Of a DNA stretch of 64,000 nucleotides, positions 1 through 10,223 are shown one piece after another. Under the pieces are notes generated by a model. That model saw only the letters and a list, made by a program, of their open reading frames with translations, was not told the DNA's origin and made no database searches. Positions within the stretch are counted from its first letter, which is position 1. Each line of letters begins with the position of its first letter. The stretch covers positions 16,342,501 to 16,406,500 of the forward strand of contig JAZHRO010000046.1 in NCBI GenBank assembly GCA_037157565.1, in the 5' to 3' direction. The translations under genes and the position numbers were made by a program. This stretch comes from Thalassia testudinum. Lineage: Eukaryota; Streptophyta; Magnoliopsida; Alismatales; Hydrocharitaceae.

Positions 1-244
1 ACCTCATGAGGATCAAGCCGACTTTTTAGTGGCTTGCATCCAAAGGTATATTGCCACAACTACATGGCAGGTTGTATTGCCTCAAGGCATACTGCCACAT
101 ATTTTTTTTTCATGATGATTACAGTGTTTCAAACTATGTTTTGGGTGAATGTTGCTTGGTTGAATGGTTGTTTCTTTTTTGCAGGTATTCCATCCTCAAC
201 TCACCACTCTTTTCTCCTAAACCTAACCACCCATTCCACCAAAT
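1..244 (+). other. Non-coding DNA upstream of Sirevirus A extra ORF
   Basis: No coding signal is visible. A pyrimidine-rich run ending in TTTTTTGCAG at about 174-183 looks like a plant 3' splice site and lies about 60 bases before the ATG at 245. The extra ORF may therefore be expressed from a spliced subgenomic RNA. That is inference: the matching donor would lie outside the window. Confidence 0.45.
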
Positions 245-1351
245 ATGCCTCCCCGTAGGAAGCAAGTTGAGGGATCTTCCAGTTCCTCTTCCACTTATTT
301 GGCAGATCAATTGCGGGGTGACATCGCTAGGCAGCGATTTCGTCGTTTCACGAATGCCAAAGTTAAATGTCCTCGTTTTATTGTTTGGAATGATTTTTCC
401 CATTTGAACCTTCGGGAACACTTCCAAACTCTCCATCTTTTCCAATATTTTGACCGTCAATTCCACTCCGGCATTGGAACTCTTGGTGTGTTCCCTGATC
501 TTTGCCGTCTCTTTTATGCCAACATCGTTGAGGACTACAGCAACGATGAACTTGAACTCCATACCCGCCTATTTGGTCGTGAAATACACATCACATCTGA
601 AACTATCTCTGACCTTCTAGCCATCCCCAATGAGGGAAATGATTTCAATGACATACTGAGGCAATACGACCCTGAAATCATCAATCAAGAGTTAGTTCTC
701 CCGGAAAAATATGCTGAAAACCTTGGCACTCTACCGTGCAAAAATCTCAAACCCCTTCCACGTCTACTCTCTCGCATTTTTGGGTGGGACCTCCTAAACA
801 AATCAGGAGGCTTTGATTACATCTCACGCCAACACAAGGCTCTCCTTTTTGCGGCCGTTCGTCATATTCCTTTCAATTATTGCCGCCTCATTGTTCGCGT
901 CATGAATGAGGACCATGGGGCATCACTTCCGTTTGGGTCTATTCTATCCAAAATCTTTTCATCCCATCGGATTTCCATAACTGACCAAGCTGTTGACAAG
1001 AAAATTGAGCCTTACAACCGGGCCACAGCCGCCAAGATGCATATACTTAGAGAACATCTTGAGCCCGCCGACGAACCCATGGAAGAAGAGCCCCTTCCAC
1101 CCTTTCCAGACTTCCATGAACCACGGCCCCTTCAAATAGAAGCTCCCCGCTCGAGCTTTGATGAAGCATGGGATCCAGCCACAGATTCCCTCTCCTCCGG
1201 CATCTCCCTCCTGCTGCGTCGAACCGGCGAGATGTACACCTACATGGGAAGCATGCGCCGCGACATCGACGAACTTAGATCAGATGTTCAAAATTTGCAG
1301 ATAGGACAAGGACCCGCTCGTCGCCGCCGCCGCCAAGATCAAGAAGAATAG
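245..1351 (+). CDS. Sirevirus-type extra ORF (putative plant transposon protein domain)
   Basis: An uninterrupted 368-codon frame in the envelope position of a copia element, between pol (outside the window) and the 3' LTR. The N-terminus (residues 1-20) is basic and serine-rich. Residues about 60-270 resemble the domain annotated in plants as 'putative plant transposon protein', with recognisable pieces RLFGREIHIT, ISDLLAIPNEG and ASLPFGSILSKIF. A proline-rich acidic linker follows at about 275-305, then a heptad-like helix at about 325-355 (MGSMRRDIDELRSDVQNLQ) and an arginine-rich tail. No signal peptide or membrane segment is seen, so envelope function is unsupported. A decayed homologue sits at 7574-9048 in Sirevirus B. 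The ATG at 245 is the first in frame. Function is unknown; the domain call is from memory of the family. Confidence 0.8.
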   Translation: MPPRRKQVEGSSSSSSTYLADQLRGDIARQRFRRFTNAKVKCPRFIVWNDFSHLNLREHFQTLHLFQYFDRQFHSGIGTLGVFPDLCRLFYANIVEDYSNDELELHTRLFGREIHITSETISDLLAIPNEGNDFNDILRQYDPEIINQELVLPEKYAENLGTLPCKNLKPLPRLLSRIFGWDLLNKSGGFDYISRQHKALLFAAVRHIPFNYCRLIVRVMNEDHGASLPFGSILSKIFSSHRISITDQAVDKKIEPYNRATAAKMHILREHLEPADEPMEEEPLPPFPDFHEPRPLQIEAPRSSFDEAWDPATDSLSSGISLLLRRTGEMYTYMGSMRRDIDELRSDVQNLQIGQGPARRRRRQDQEE

Positions 1352-1711
1352 TTTTAGTGCTTCTATTTTTCTGTCTTTTATTCTAAGTTTGTATTAAGAG
1401 GCCTTGACTCTCTACTTAATATTTTTGGGAACAAATAGCTAGTCCATGCTTAAATATTTCTATTCCTAATCAATTTTCCTTAATGCCTTGTCATCTTTTA
1501 AACATGCAATTTTATTCACGCACTCTACTTTGTAGATATTACTCTTGTAGTTTGGATTTTGACTCCTTTTCAACAACCCTTCATGATGATATTCAAAAAG
1601 GGGGAGAAGAATGTAGGTAAGAAATTAAGGAATAATAAATAGATAAAGGCTATCAAGTACAACCTTTAGGGGGAGGAAAGAGGAACCTACAGCTATATTT
1701 TGAAAATCATC
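1352..1711 (+). other. 3' non-coding region of Sirevirus A with spare polypurine tracts
   Basis: There is no ORF. It holds two polypurine tracts, AAAAAGGGGGAGAAGA near 1595-1610 and AGGGGGAGGAAAGAGG near 1667-1682, before the tract that abuts the LTR. Repeated PPT-like tracts between the last ORF and the LTR are typical of Sireviruses. Confidence 0.7.
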
Positions 1712-1725
1712 AAAAAGGGGGAGAT
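1712..1725 (+). promoter_or_regulatory. Polypurine tract of Sirevirus A
   Basis: AAAAAGGGGGAGAT lies directly before TGTTAG, the expected LTR start. It would prime plus-strand DNA synthesis. Its direction shows that the element runs left to right and that the LTR to its right is the 3' copy. Confidence 0.85.
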
Positions 1726-3342
1726 TGTTAGTTCAACTACTCATATAAAATATTTTGATGATTTTACAAAATGTAGAAAATGAAATAATAAATAAAGCGT
1801 AGCATATTGTTTTCTCTCTATAATAACATATTTGCAGGAATTCAAAAAGCTTTCCAAGACGGGAGATTAAAAGCGTGAAGACGAGTAGCAAAAGTATTAG
1901 GTCTTAGGCTTTTTTTCATGTAAACTTTCAAAGGTTGTAATTTTCATCTTATTTGAGTCTAGAAATACTGTAAAGAGCCCCCAAACATAACCTATAAATA
2001 GCTAACTTAGGCTCTCTACACTTAGGATAAATTAGAAACAAAAAACCCAAACACTTATACTTTTATCAGACGTCCATTAAAAAGTCCAGACGTCTGATTT
2101 TCCATCATAAGACGTCTGACATGTGTATCAGACGTCTAATTTCAAATATTTCTGCCTTTGTTCATCTCCTCATAAACATCAGTCGAAGGACCTCACTTTC
2201 AGACGTCGATAACCGTTCACAGACGTCTGATCCTTTACCCAGACGTCCTCATACTAACCGTTAGACTTTTTATCGGCAAAAATAATTTCTAGACGTCTTG
2301 ACACACTTACAGACGTCTGCCTTTGAACCGTTGGCCATGATTTTCTGTGCGTATCTGTCTATGGCCACATAATCTTTTGGCAGAAGCAGGAAGGAAGAGT
2401 ATTTAGGTTTCCAGACGTCTGGTAATGTCCTCAGACGTCCATAACGACGTCTGATCCTCTAAACCTAGAACCCTGTTTGGATCCGATGATAACAGGAACG
2501 AATGTACCATTCATTAGACGTCCAGTAAAATAATCAGACGTCTTATGACATAATATCAGACGTCCTTCTTTTGATCCAATAGAGTCCGTTAAGGATATCC
2601 TGCAATATTATACGACCATAGTAAAAATCAGACGTCCTGTAAGACGTCTGATATTAAAATTAGACGTCTGATGTTGCTGTCAGAATCATCATTGCCCTGA
2701 TTTTGTGTGGATTTCGTCCTAAACTCTTGGGATTTGTCTCCAACGGCTAGAAGAGCTCTCCCAAGTGTTCTTGAAGGTTCCAAACTTGCCTATAAATAGA
2801 CTACAACTCTTCTTTGGCAAAACACACCTCTTGAGATACAATTCCATTAGAAAAATCTCTTGCTCACTACTCTAAGTTCCATCTTGTCCTTGTGCTGTGC
2901 TAATACTCTGATAAAAGGGCAAATCCATACTCCCGGCTCCCTCCGTTCTACAAATCATCAGGGAGTTCTTTTCATGCTTACTAGATAAGAAAGCAACTAA
3001 ATTATTGGGGTGCTCTATAGGTGTTATTTCTACTTGTTAATTTCTGTATTTTGGGTATCCGGCCTGTCGGGTCCCCGTCTCTTCATCTTGAAGAGAGAAA
3101 CCTCCGTTTAGGGATCGGAGGTGGGAATTGTAATTGAGGTACACTACCCTCGTTTAAGTAGTGTGGTTAGTGGATTGATCACCTTGTGATCGAAAATCCT
3201 AAGTCAAGAGATTGGCTTAGGTGGTGGTTTTCACCCATCTTGGGTTTCCACCTAAAAATAATTGAGTATATTGTGTGATTGAATTTGTTGTATTACAATA
3301 CAATATAATTTCACTATTCACCCCCCCTCTAGTGCAATTTCA
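1726..3342 (+). repeat. 3' LTR of Sirevirus A
   Basis: It starts TGTTAG immediately after the polypurine tract. Two CTATAAATAG TATA-type boxes lie at about 1992-2001 and 2790-2799; the second is followed by sequence suited to transcription start. The 3' portion has the C-run (CACCCCCCC) often seen near Sirevirus LTR ends. The right end is placed at a CA near 3342, but a 5' LTR and target duplication are not in view, so this boundary is approximate. It contains a dense GACGTC array. Confidence 0.75.
2069..2668. repeat. Array of 18 GACGTC palindromes inside the Sirevirus A LTR
   Basis: Reading by eye, GACGTC occurs 18 times in 600 bases, mostly in the contexts CAGACGTCTGA, CAGACGTCCA or TAGACGTCTGA. 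About 0.15 would be expected at even base composition. Spacing is irregular (about 15-90 bases), so this is not a simple tandem repeat. The ACGT core resembles plant bZIP C-box sites, which suggests but does not show enhancer function. Confidence 0.9.
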
Positions 3343-3847
3343 CCCCCTTGGTGCCTTATTCCTCTCATTCTTCTCCCTTAGCCACGCCAAGGAGGAGGTC
3401 ATCTTCACACCTAGAGGGGATGGCCAGGTAAGATGAGGAGACTTGAGGTGGTTGACACCCACCTTAAGGAGAGACAACCTGGAGAAGGACAACTACAAGA
3501 AGAAGCTAAGGAGAATTCTTTTCAAGTGAATGACAACTACACTTCGAGAAAGGGCTCTCCAAAACTTCTATAGAGGATTCTCCTTCTTCTTTATCTTATT
3601 TTATCTTGTATTAGGTAGTGTTTTTGTTCATTTTCATGTAACAAGCATTCCGCTACATTTTTTCTAGTTTCTAGTAATACAAGTTTTATTTTGCCTTCTA
3701 ATTTTCATGTTCTAGTTAGTGTGTTTTTCTTATTATTTCTTTAGTGCACCACATCCTCCTCTTCTAATTACCCTAGGCACACTTGCTTAGGGTCAAAAGA
3801 TGAGTAAATGCAAGAAAATGCAAAAAAAAAATTCAAGTTCGTTGCCT
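3343..3847. other. Unassigned DNA, probable leader of a minus-strand Athila fragment
   Basis: No coding region is recognised. The part next to 3848 should be the leader downstream of the minus-strand primer site. The left part (3343-3650) is an unidentified purine-rich sequence flanking the Sirevirus A LTR. Confidence 0.4.
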
Positions 3848-3864
3848 CCCCAACAATGGTGCTA
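3848..3864 (-). promoter_or_regulatory. Decayed tRNA-Asp-type primer binding site
   Basis: On the minus strand it reads TAGCACCATTGTTGGGG followed by AGGCAACG, against the Athila/Tat consensus TGGCGCCGTTGCCGGGG. The differences are all G-to-A or C-to-T. It marks the end of a 5' LTR that lies to its right in plus coordinates. Confidence 0.75.
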
Positions 3865-3867
3865 AAA

Positions 3868-5090
3868 TGATCGTCGAAAAATTTTGAAGAAAAATGGTTT
3901 GGAAAATCGCATCATTGTAGTGGCAAAATTTCTCGATCAAATAAATAATTGAATGAAGAGTCTGAGTCGAATACGGGGAGGCGATGTTCATTTTTTTAAA
4001 AAATCCACGTAAAGTTTATTTATTTTTGGTCTTTTTCAATTTTATGATTTTTATAAATTTTTAGAAATAAAAATGGAGTTGAAAAATGCGAGCGTGAGTA
4101 GGTGTAGGTGGAGTAAAAGAAAAATGATGTGTAGTGAGGTAATAGTGAGACAGGCGAAAAAATAGATTAAGGAATGAGAAATAATTGGAATTTTATTACA
4201 AACAAAATATCAATAATTACACTAAAAAGATAGAGAGAGAAAAAGAGAGCGAGAGTATTTTCTTATTACAAGAATGCTTAACAATATAAAACTAGCTACA
4301 AAGTGAAATAAAAGAGAAGAGAGAGTGAAGTCTACTGAGATGATCGCTTGGAAGATGGAGGACCGAGCGATGCTCGTATGAAGAGGGAAGGAGGCTAGAT
4401 GATGGAGAACGAAATAGGAGTTGGGGACAAGTAGAGTAGCTACCCGAGTTCATCTCAAGCCTTGGACGAGGTGAGTGAGGTAGTGGTGCTCTGCGAAGGA
4501 GAAAGATAGGCTGGATGAAGTAGGGTGGAGATAGAATTTCTGTACTAGTAGAGGGCTAGAGCACACCTTGAAGAGGGGAGGAGGAGCTCTAAAATCTCTT
4601 GGAGCTCCTTAAGAGGTAGAGAGGGAGTAGACTTGGATGGATTTGAGAGGGTGGAGGTGTAAGGTATTTATAAGTGGAGCAAGGGGCAAAAATCAACCAA
4701 AAGGCACACTCGGTGCGCAGATCATGCACAAAGCTTGGAGATGTGGAGGGCACAGGCGTGTCTTGCACGCATGACAGGTGGCGTTAGGGAGGTGACAGGT
4801 TGGCGCGTGGATGCGGCACAGGTGGTCAAAAGTGGGTGTCACATGCGTATTGACAGGCATAAGTGCTCGAGTGTGGGTACCGCATGCAGATCCACAGGTG
4901 CAGGTAATGTTGAGCCTTGGCGCATAGCTTGTGCACATGGATAGGTGAGCTACGCACTAATGCTTGAACTGGTGCTTGCGAGGTCTTTTTTGCTTGAAAT
5001 TTTGTAGAGATATCCACAGGAGCTTTGTTTCTCTTCAAGAGTAAGGTAGTTAGGTTGTTGGTTGGAAAAATTACACCCAAGCCCTTTTAA
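3868..5090 (-). repeat. Athila-type 5' LTR (minus strand), upstream end uncertain
   Basis: On the minus strand it ends in CGACGATCA just before the primer site. A U5 signature CCTCCCCGTATTCGACTC lies at about 3963-3983, and a TATA box (CTTATAAATACC) at about 4663-4676. Short frames inside are G/C-biased LTR sequence without protein character. The U3 boundary could not be found, so the right end is an estimate. Confidence 0.55.
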
Positions 5091-5340
5091 CTTAGAAAAA
5101 TTACATTTTTACTCCTCCTAGGATGTTTTCTTCTCTTAGACCCCTTTACAGCCTTCCATCTACCAATTCTCCCTCTGTACCTTATTCCTACATAAATAAA
5201 ATTTATTATAATATATACAAATTATTTATAAATACAATTACAAGCCTAATATGCCTTGATTAACTAGAATGCACTATTTACACCTTAAATGAGGTATGTT
5301 AACATAGGTTTTAACTAGATAAGTTGATGACGCTTGCACT
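5091..5340. other. AT-rich spacer, nothing recognised
   Basis: It lies between the LTR and a LINE tail. It may be remaining U3 or older flanking repeat. There is no ORF, no clear repeat boundary and no target duplication. Confidence 0.4.
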
Positions 5341-5816
5341 AAGCTTTAGAAACTGAAGATGATTTTAAAAATACAAATTTTTCTATGGACAGCTAGGAGG
5401 GAAGGGCTGATTAGAAGTGCTTACCTGAATTGTTTTGTGCCAATGGACCACTACTGTCCGTTGTGTGGTTTTGATGAAGATACTGTGCAGCATCTTTTTA
5501 GCACGTGCCTTGTTGCAAATGAAGTCTGGTTACATCTTTGACACTATCCAATTCTTGCATGGGAGGAACTTTGGTGTCAACTGATAGGTGGGGATTCTGC
5601 AACCTTTGCCTCGTACTCGACCATCCTATGGGCCATTTGGCATGGTAGGAATGATGTGGTGTTTGGTGGAGAGAGATGTAGTGTGGAAAACATTTGTGGG
5701 GTGGCATTGCATTGGACCAGAACGTGGTCCTCTTGATGTATTAGCGTAATTGCTATTTTAATAAAATTTTTGGATCTTTACTAAGCTAGTAGAGACTCCT
5801 TTTCAAAAAAAAAAAC
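5341..5816 (+). mobile_element. 5'-truncated L1-like LINE tail (zf-RVT region)
   Basis: The frame at about 5359-5541 matches the zinc-binding region at the C-terminus of plant LINE reverse transcriptase proteins: KIQIFLW, then CPLCGFDEDTVQHLFSTC with the C-x2-C...H-x4-C spacing. After a stop, degraded frames still show the LWAIWHGRNDVVF-like end motif. The copy ends with a run of about 11 A at 5806-5816. Only the last ~470 bases of the element are present. I could not find a target duplication, so the left side may have been rearranged after insertion. Confidence 0.8.
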
Positions 5817-6242
5817 ACATAGGTCTTAGCATAATTTAGACATTTTAAGCATAATGATTGTGTTATTATCAACAATCTCCAAGCTCTCAGATGCACAATC
5901 TATGTTTGCTCAGGTAGTCACCAAAAATGGGAGACCCAATATAATAGGTGCTTCATGTAAGTCAACGGGAACCTCCATATCTAAAATAAAGAAGTCCATT
6001 GGGAAATAGAACCCATGGACTTGAACAATAACATTCTCCACCACTCCTCGAGGTATCTTAACTGATCTATCTATAAGCTGAATTGTCATTGAGGTTGGCT
6101 TTAACTCCCTAAATCGAAAATGATTATAAACAACTATGGGGTTAAGTTGATTTAGGATCCCAAATCCAAAAGAGCCCCATCGAATAGAGAATCTTGCAGG
6201 CAACAAGAAATGAGTGGTGTAGTAGGGTCATTTTGTTTTGGC
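5817..6242 (-). pseudogene. Athila protease fragment (downstream half)
   Basis: The minus-strand frame 6206-5910 carries Athila retropepsin landmarks: RELKPTSMTIQLIDRSVKIP, then PRGVVENVIVQV, GFYFPMDFFILDM and PIILGLPFLVTT. The preceding active-site stretch (GALLDLGS) lies near the Sirevirus junction in a different frame, so at least one frameshift separates it. The upstream half of the same gene resumes at 15685-16489, beyond the Sirevirus B insertion, with matching minus-strand order. The lower end is cut by the LINE tail. No intact protein can be made. Confidence 0.8.
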
Positions 6243-6247
6243 GATAA
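6243..6247. repeat. Left target-site duplication of Sirevirus B (GATAA)
   Basis: GATAA here pairs with GGTAA at 15685-15689, one mismatch in five. Removing the element restores a continuous Athila protease-region reading across the site, so the mismatch is best explained as a later mutation. Confidence 0.7.
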
Positions 6248-7264
6248 TGTGATTGCCTGCGGATCTTAATGGATACTAGAGGGGAAGGGTGAATAGTATC
6301 GCTTTTAAAAAATTAAATATAATAGTAGCGAAGACAATTCAAACCATAGAAAATTAGGCACAGAAGATACCTGAGTTTATAGTGGAAACCCTTCCCGGGT
6401 GAAAACCACTACCTAAGCCTCTCAGCTTAGGATTTTTCCAACTAGTCAAGACTCATCAATCCACTATTATTTTACTTGAAACAAAGGTGGCACAACCTCT
6501 TACAATAGTCTCTTCTCTTTACAACATGAAGAGAAGCACAACAACAACAACAATGGATCTTTTCCAACAACTTGGGATCCATAATCAAAGCAAATAAAGA
6601 TAATAACACTATAATCCAATGGAACTTCAAGGAAAGATCAAATCAAATTTTTTTTCGCAGACATTTGGATCGACATGCTTTGAAAAGCGTTGAAGTAGAA
6701 TTGTAGAAGCACTTGAGGGAAAGCACAAGAGCTCTTTTTCTAAGTTGATTTCTTCTTGGAATGTGTGTTGAAAAAGGGCTACCTTGGACCTGGATTTATA
6801 CTAGAGAATTCAACCTAAAACGAAATTTATTCGAATTCAATTGGTTGATCAATTAAGGTAGTTTAGTCGATCAAATGTAATTTGGTTGATCAAACTAGTT
6901 ACTTGATCGATCAGTGTTTGGTCGATTAATTAAGCTAATGGTTGATCAAATGTGTATTAATCAACTTCCTAAAATAGGCTAATTTGATCGATTAATTAAG
7001 CTGGTTGGTCGATCAACAAAATTAGTTGATCAATTTTATTATTTGGTTGATCAATTAACCCAAAAAGTTGATTTTTATGTTTAAGTGCAAAAATTTGTTT
7101 GAAGTTCATTTGATGTTGCTTTCAAAATATCCTAGACTCAAAAATAAAATGACTCAGAATGAAAAACATCTTCTTTCTTTAGTTCATAAATCCAGAGAGA
7201 GTGTACTAAAAGATTAGTCTAGCAGATATCATAATTTTGGTGCATCAAAACAGACGTACTTACA
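6248..7264 (-). repeat. 3' LTR of Sirevirus B
   Basis: On the minus strand it runs TGTAAGTAC...CAATCACA and matches the 5' LTR at 14678-15684 along its whole length. It contains about 11 copies of the TTGATCGACCAA-like motif between 6840 and 7052 and a TATA-like ATAAATCC upstream of the transcript start. Differences from the 5' copy are scattered substitutions and small indels, so the insertion is not recent. Confidence 0.9.
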
Positions 7265-7277
7265 TTCTCCCCCATTT
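7265..7277 (-). promoter_or_regulatory. Polypurine tract of Sirevirus B
   Basis: The minus strand reads AAATGGGGGAGAA directly before the LTR start TGTAAG. Two further tracts, AGGGGGAGATAT near 7340-7352 and AAGGGGGAGATGG near 7390-7402, lie farther upstream, again the Sirevirus multiple-tract arrangement. Confidence 0.85.
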
Positions 7278-7573
7278 TGATGACAACAAAATTATAATTA
7301 TGTAGAGAGATAAAAATTTAAAGAGTTATGCATAATATCTCCCCCTTCTTGTTTTAGCAAAAGGTAAACATATAGCTATCAATTTTATCCATCTCCCCCT
7401 TAAACAAGTAATTGAAGCAGATGATCTTTAACATGCAGCTCAAATTTTGTAATAGAAATAAGTATGTAGCTGATATAAGAAAAGATACCCATGCATCTAA
7501 TATATGTGTATATGGGAAAAAAAATAGTCCACACAATATAGAAGAGTACTACAAACCAAAAAGCTATTAAATA

Positions 7574-9048
7574 TTATCCGTATAGAAGGAAAATAATATC
7601 GGAGTACTCTAAAGAAGCCATGAAAGCATCTAAAGTGCTATGAAGATCTATATCTAACTCAAGGTACATCAAGTCAAATCTCTCTAAGGTGGAAGGGTGA
7701 CCAAGACAGAGGTGTCTCTGAGCTAACAAAGACGGCGTTGGCTGCCTGCCTGTACGGCAAGGAGGAGTAATATGTTGGTCTGGTGTTGCTGGAGGAGGAG
7801 GAGGTGTTGCTGATGATGGAGGAACTATAGTAGACCGATGAGAACGAGGAGGCCTATAAAGCTGTTGTTGAATCCGATGAACAGACTCTCCAAGTCTATC
7901 TAGGAATTGACCTGAGCATTCAAGTAGTCGATGCCCATGTCTCATCATCACAAGATCTGTGTCGCACTATCGGTGCATCATCAAAGAAATCCCGTCAGTG
8001 ACATCCTAGATACTGACGTAGTCCCTGCGTGAAAGCGGTATGTAAAGAAGGCCCCACTCTTGGTTGTAGAAGGACAGAGCAGGTTGCACTGGAGGACAGG
8101 TTGCTATGAAGTGGTCATACGCTGGGAAAGCTAGAGGTACTGCAGAAGAGGGTCCTTAAGAAGAGGGTCTGTCTGGCTTCTGAGGCTACTACTGCTACTA
8201 TCAATCTACATCCTCACCACGGGCTCCCTAAGCTTGCTCCATTTTGTTATAAGTGAGCTTATCAAGGATGGAGACTCTCGTGATAAATTGTTTGTGGTTT
8301 ATATCCATTGGGACATTGAAATGTAGGAAGATGTGAGAGAGGAGTGTCCCAAACTGGAATGAGCTGGTGGGTTGCTTACTTATCAAATAAAGAATCAAGT
8401 GGTTCCAATTGAACCGCTTGTTCTTAAGAAAAGCATAGAGGGTGATGAGCATGATCCCAAGGCCATTCTTAAAGGAGGTAGACTTTGACATGAAATTCCA
8501 CAAAAGGCTCTATTAAGAAAGCGAGGAAGGTGACGAAAGTAAGGTGACTTGGCAAGATGGCCCAAGTCATAATGTGTGGGAGTGAGAAGGGTCTCCCGAA
8601 TGGCATCGCTCTGAGTCTACTGGTGGAGCTCAAGAAATGTGGGACCAACAGAAGGACAACCAAGAATCTTAGAAAGAACATCCGCATTGACCAAAACCTC
8701 TATGCCGTAGACATTAGAGGTAAGCTTAATGTTGAACCCCTCACCTATGTTTTTCAAATTATCATAAAATAGGTGACAAGCCATGGGGTCAACACCTAGA
8801 ATGTGACTATTCTTGGAACCCGGATAAAAATTTCGCTCGAAAAGGCAAAGAATCTGGTGGTAAGCAAAGTTATCGCAGATTCTGGGAAAGATGTTCTCAA
8901 AATATGGGAAATCGACGAGTTAACCGACATAGGAAGAAAGTTTGGCAAGTATGGAGAAATGCTCACGGGCAGCCTTAGTAATGAAAAAATGGTCAAATGT
9001 ATCATTATGAGAAACCGAGGAGGAAGGACGTACATGTTTCGAAGCCAT
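7574..9048 (-). pseudogene. Decayed extra ORF of Sirevirus B (homologue of 245-1351)
   Basis: Reading starts at an ATG at 9048 (MASKHVRPSSSVSHND) and continues through several frames. REHFSILAKLSS matches REHFQTLHLFQY of the intact copy. LGVDPMACHLFYDNL matches LGVFPDLCRLFYANI. The block at about 8331-8345 (FGTLLSHIFLHFNVPMD) matches FGSILSKIFSSHRISI. The C-terminal block at 7574-7951 has LGESVHRIQQQL and a proline run, like the linker and helix of the intact protein. At least three stops or shifts break it. Position, between RNase H and the 3' LTR, is the same as in Sirevirus A. Function is unknown. Confidence 0.7.
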
Positions 9049-10223
9049 TACAGTGATAAAAAGATACGTTGGTCGATCAACAAAGACTAATTGGTCAATA
9101 AAAAACAAACTGGACAAGGTTTCGATTTTGACAGATTTTGGTCGATCAACATGGTTAATTGGTCGATCGAAACTAGAAAAGTGCAAAAAAAATCGAGAGT
9201 TCCACATGTTGATTTGCTCACAAATACTACCAATAGTGAAAGCATCCACAAGATCAACACAAAGATCAACTCATTTAACTTCTAAACTTAAGAAAAATCT
9301 ATACGAAATGAATTTAAAATAAGTTTTGGAGGTTACCATGATTGATCAAATGGATCGATCAAGAGAGAACCAGTGTGGTTGTTGGGGACACGACGAGCAT
9401 TGACTGGCGAGGGAGGAGGTCGCACGGCGTAGGCGAGCTCATGAGAAGGTCCTCCGCAGTGTCGAGGGCATCATCGGGAAGAGGGACGAGGCAGGGGGTG
9501 TTCCACGGTCAAGCAAGAAGCTAAGGGGGAGATCAGGGATCAATCTAGTTCCAGTGAGGTACGATGTTGGTCGGTGGTGCCGGAGATCTTTGGTTGATGG
9601 GGGCAGTGGCCGAATGAGGAGTTGTGGGGTCATGGGTTTTGGTTGGTGGTGGAATGGAGTGTGGGGACCAAATGTAGGCTATAGTTGTTGAGTAAATAAA
9701 TGAGATTTGAGGTAAAACATACGTGTTTTATATAAAGTTGGGGAGTTATGTAAGGAAAAACATTTTAGCTAGGTAATCACAAAGATTGGGTATAGTTGGA
9801 GTGATTAGAAATGAGATTGTAGGTGATTAGGATCGCAAATACGGATTTGCTTTTTAACCAAATTTGGTCGATCAAAACTTGGTTTTGGTCGATCAAAAGA
9901 GAAATTAATCGATCAATTAATATCATTGGTCGATCAAGGCTTAAAATTTTGGAGGGAAATTTCCTGCACAAGATTTGGTTGATCAATTTGGGAAGATTGA
10001 TCGATCAAGCAGTTTGGTCAATCAATGTGAAATTTTTGATCAATCAAAGGTTGAAAACATGTCAATAAAAATTATCCAATTAGCTCTTTTAACCTAGATA
10101 GTGCTAATAAATGGCAGATAAGGTTAAATCTACTTGTTGGTAGAGGTTTTGTGAAGCTATCAGCTAACTGATTTTCAGTTTTAACAAACTCTAAGTTAAC
10201 CTCACCCTTTAGGCCATAGTCCC
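9049..10223 (-). other. Non-coding spacer of Sirevirus B with second palindrome array
   Basis: It lies between pol and the extra ORF. No credible protein is seen. It contains about 13 copies or near-copies of GGTCGATCAA / TTGATCGACC (clusters at 9068-9172, 9340-9362 and 9865-10045), the same motif that fills the LTRs. The repeated motif therefore marks both non-coding parts of this family. Confidence 0.7.

Noticed and set aside
2069..2668. Short repeated palindromes suggestive of a CRISPR array
   Set aside because: Repeats are only 6-10 bases, spacers vary widely, there are no cas genes, and the setting is a plant LTR.
4693..5080. Cys/His-rich minus-strand frames that could pass for a zinc-finger peptide
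   Set aside because: The Cys/His pattern is irregular and comes from a GTGCA-rich LTR segment; no motif spacing fits.
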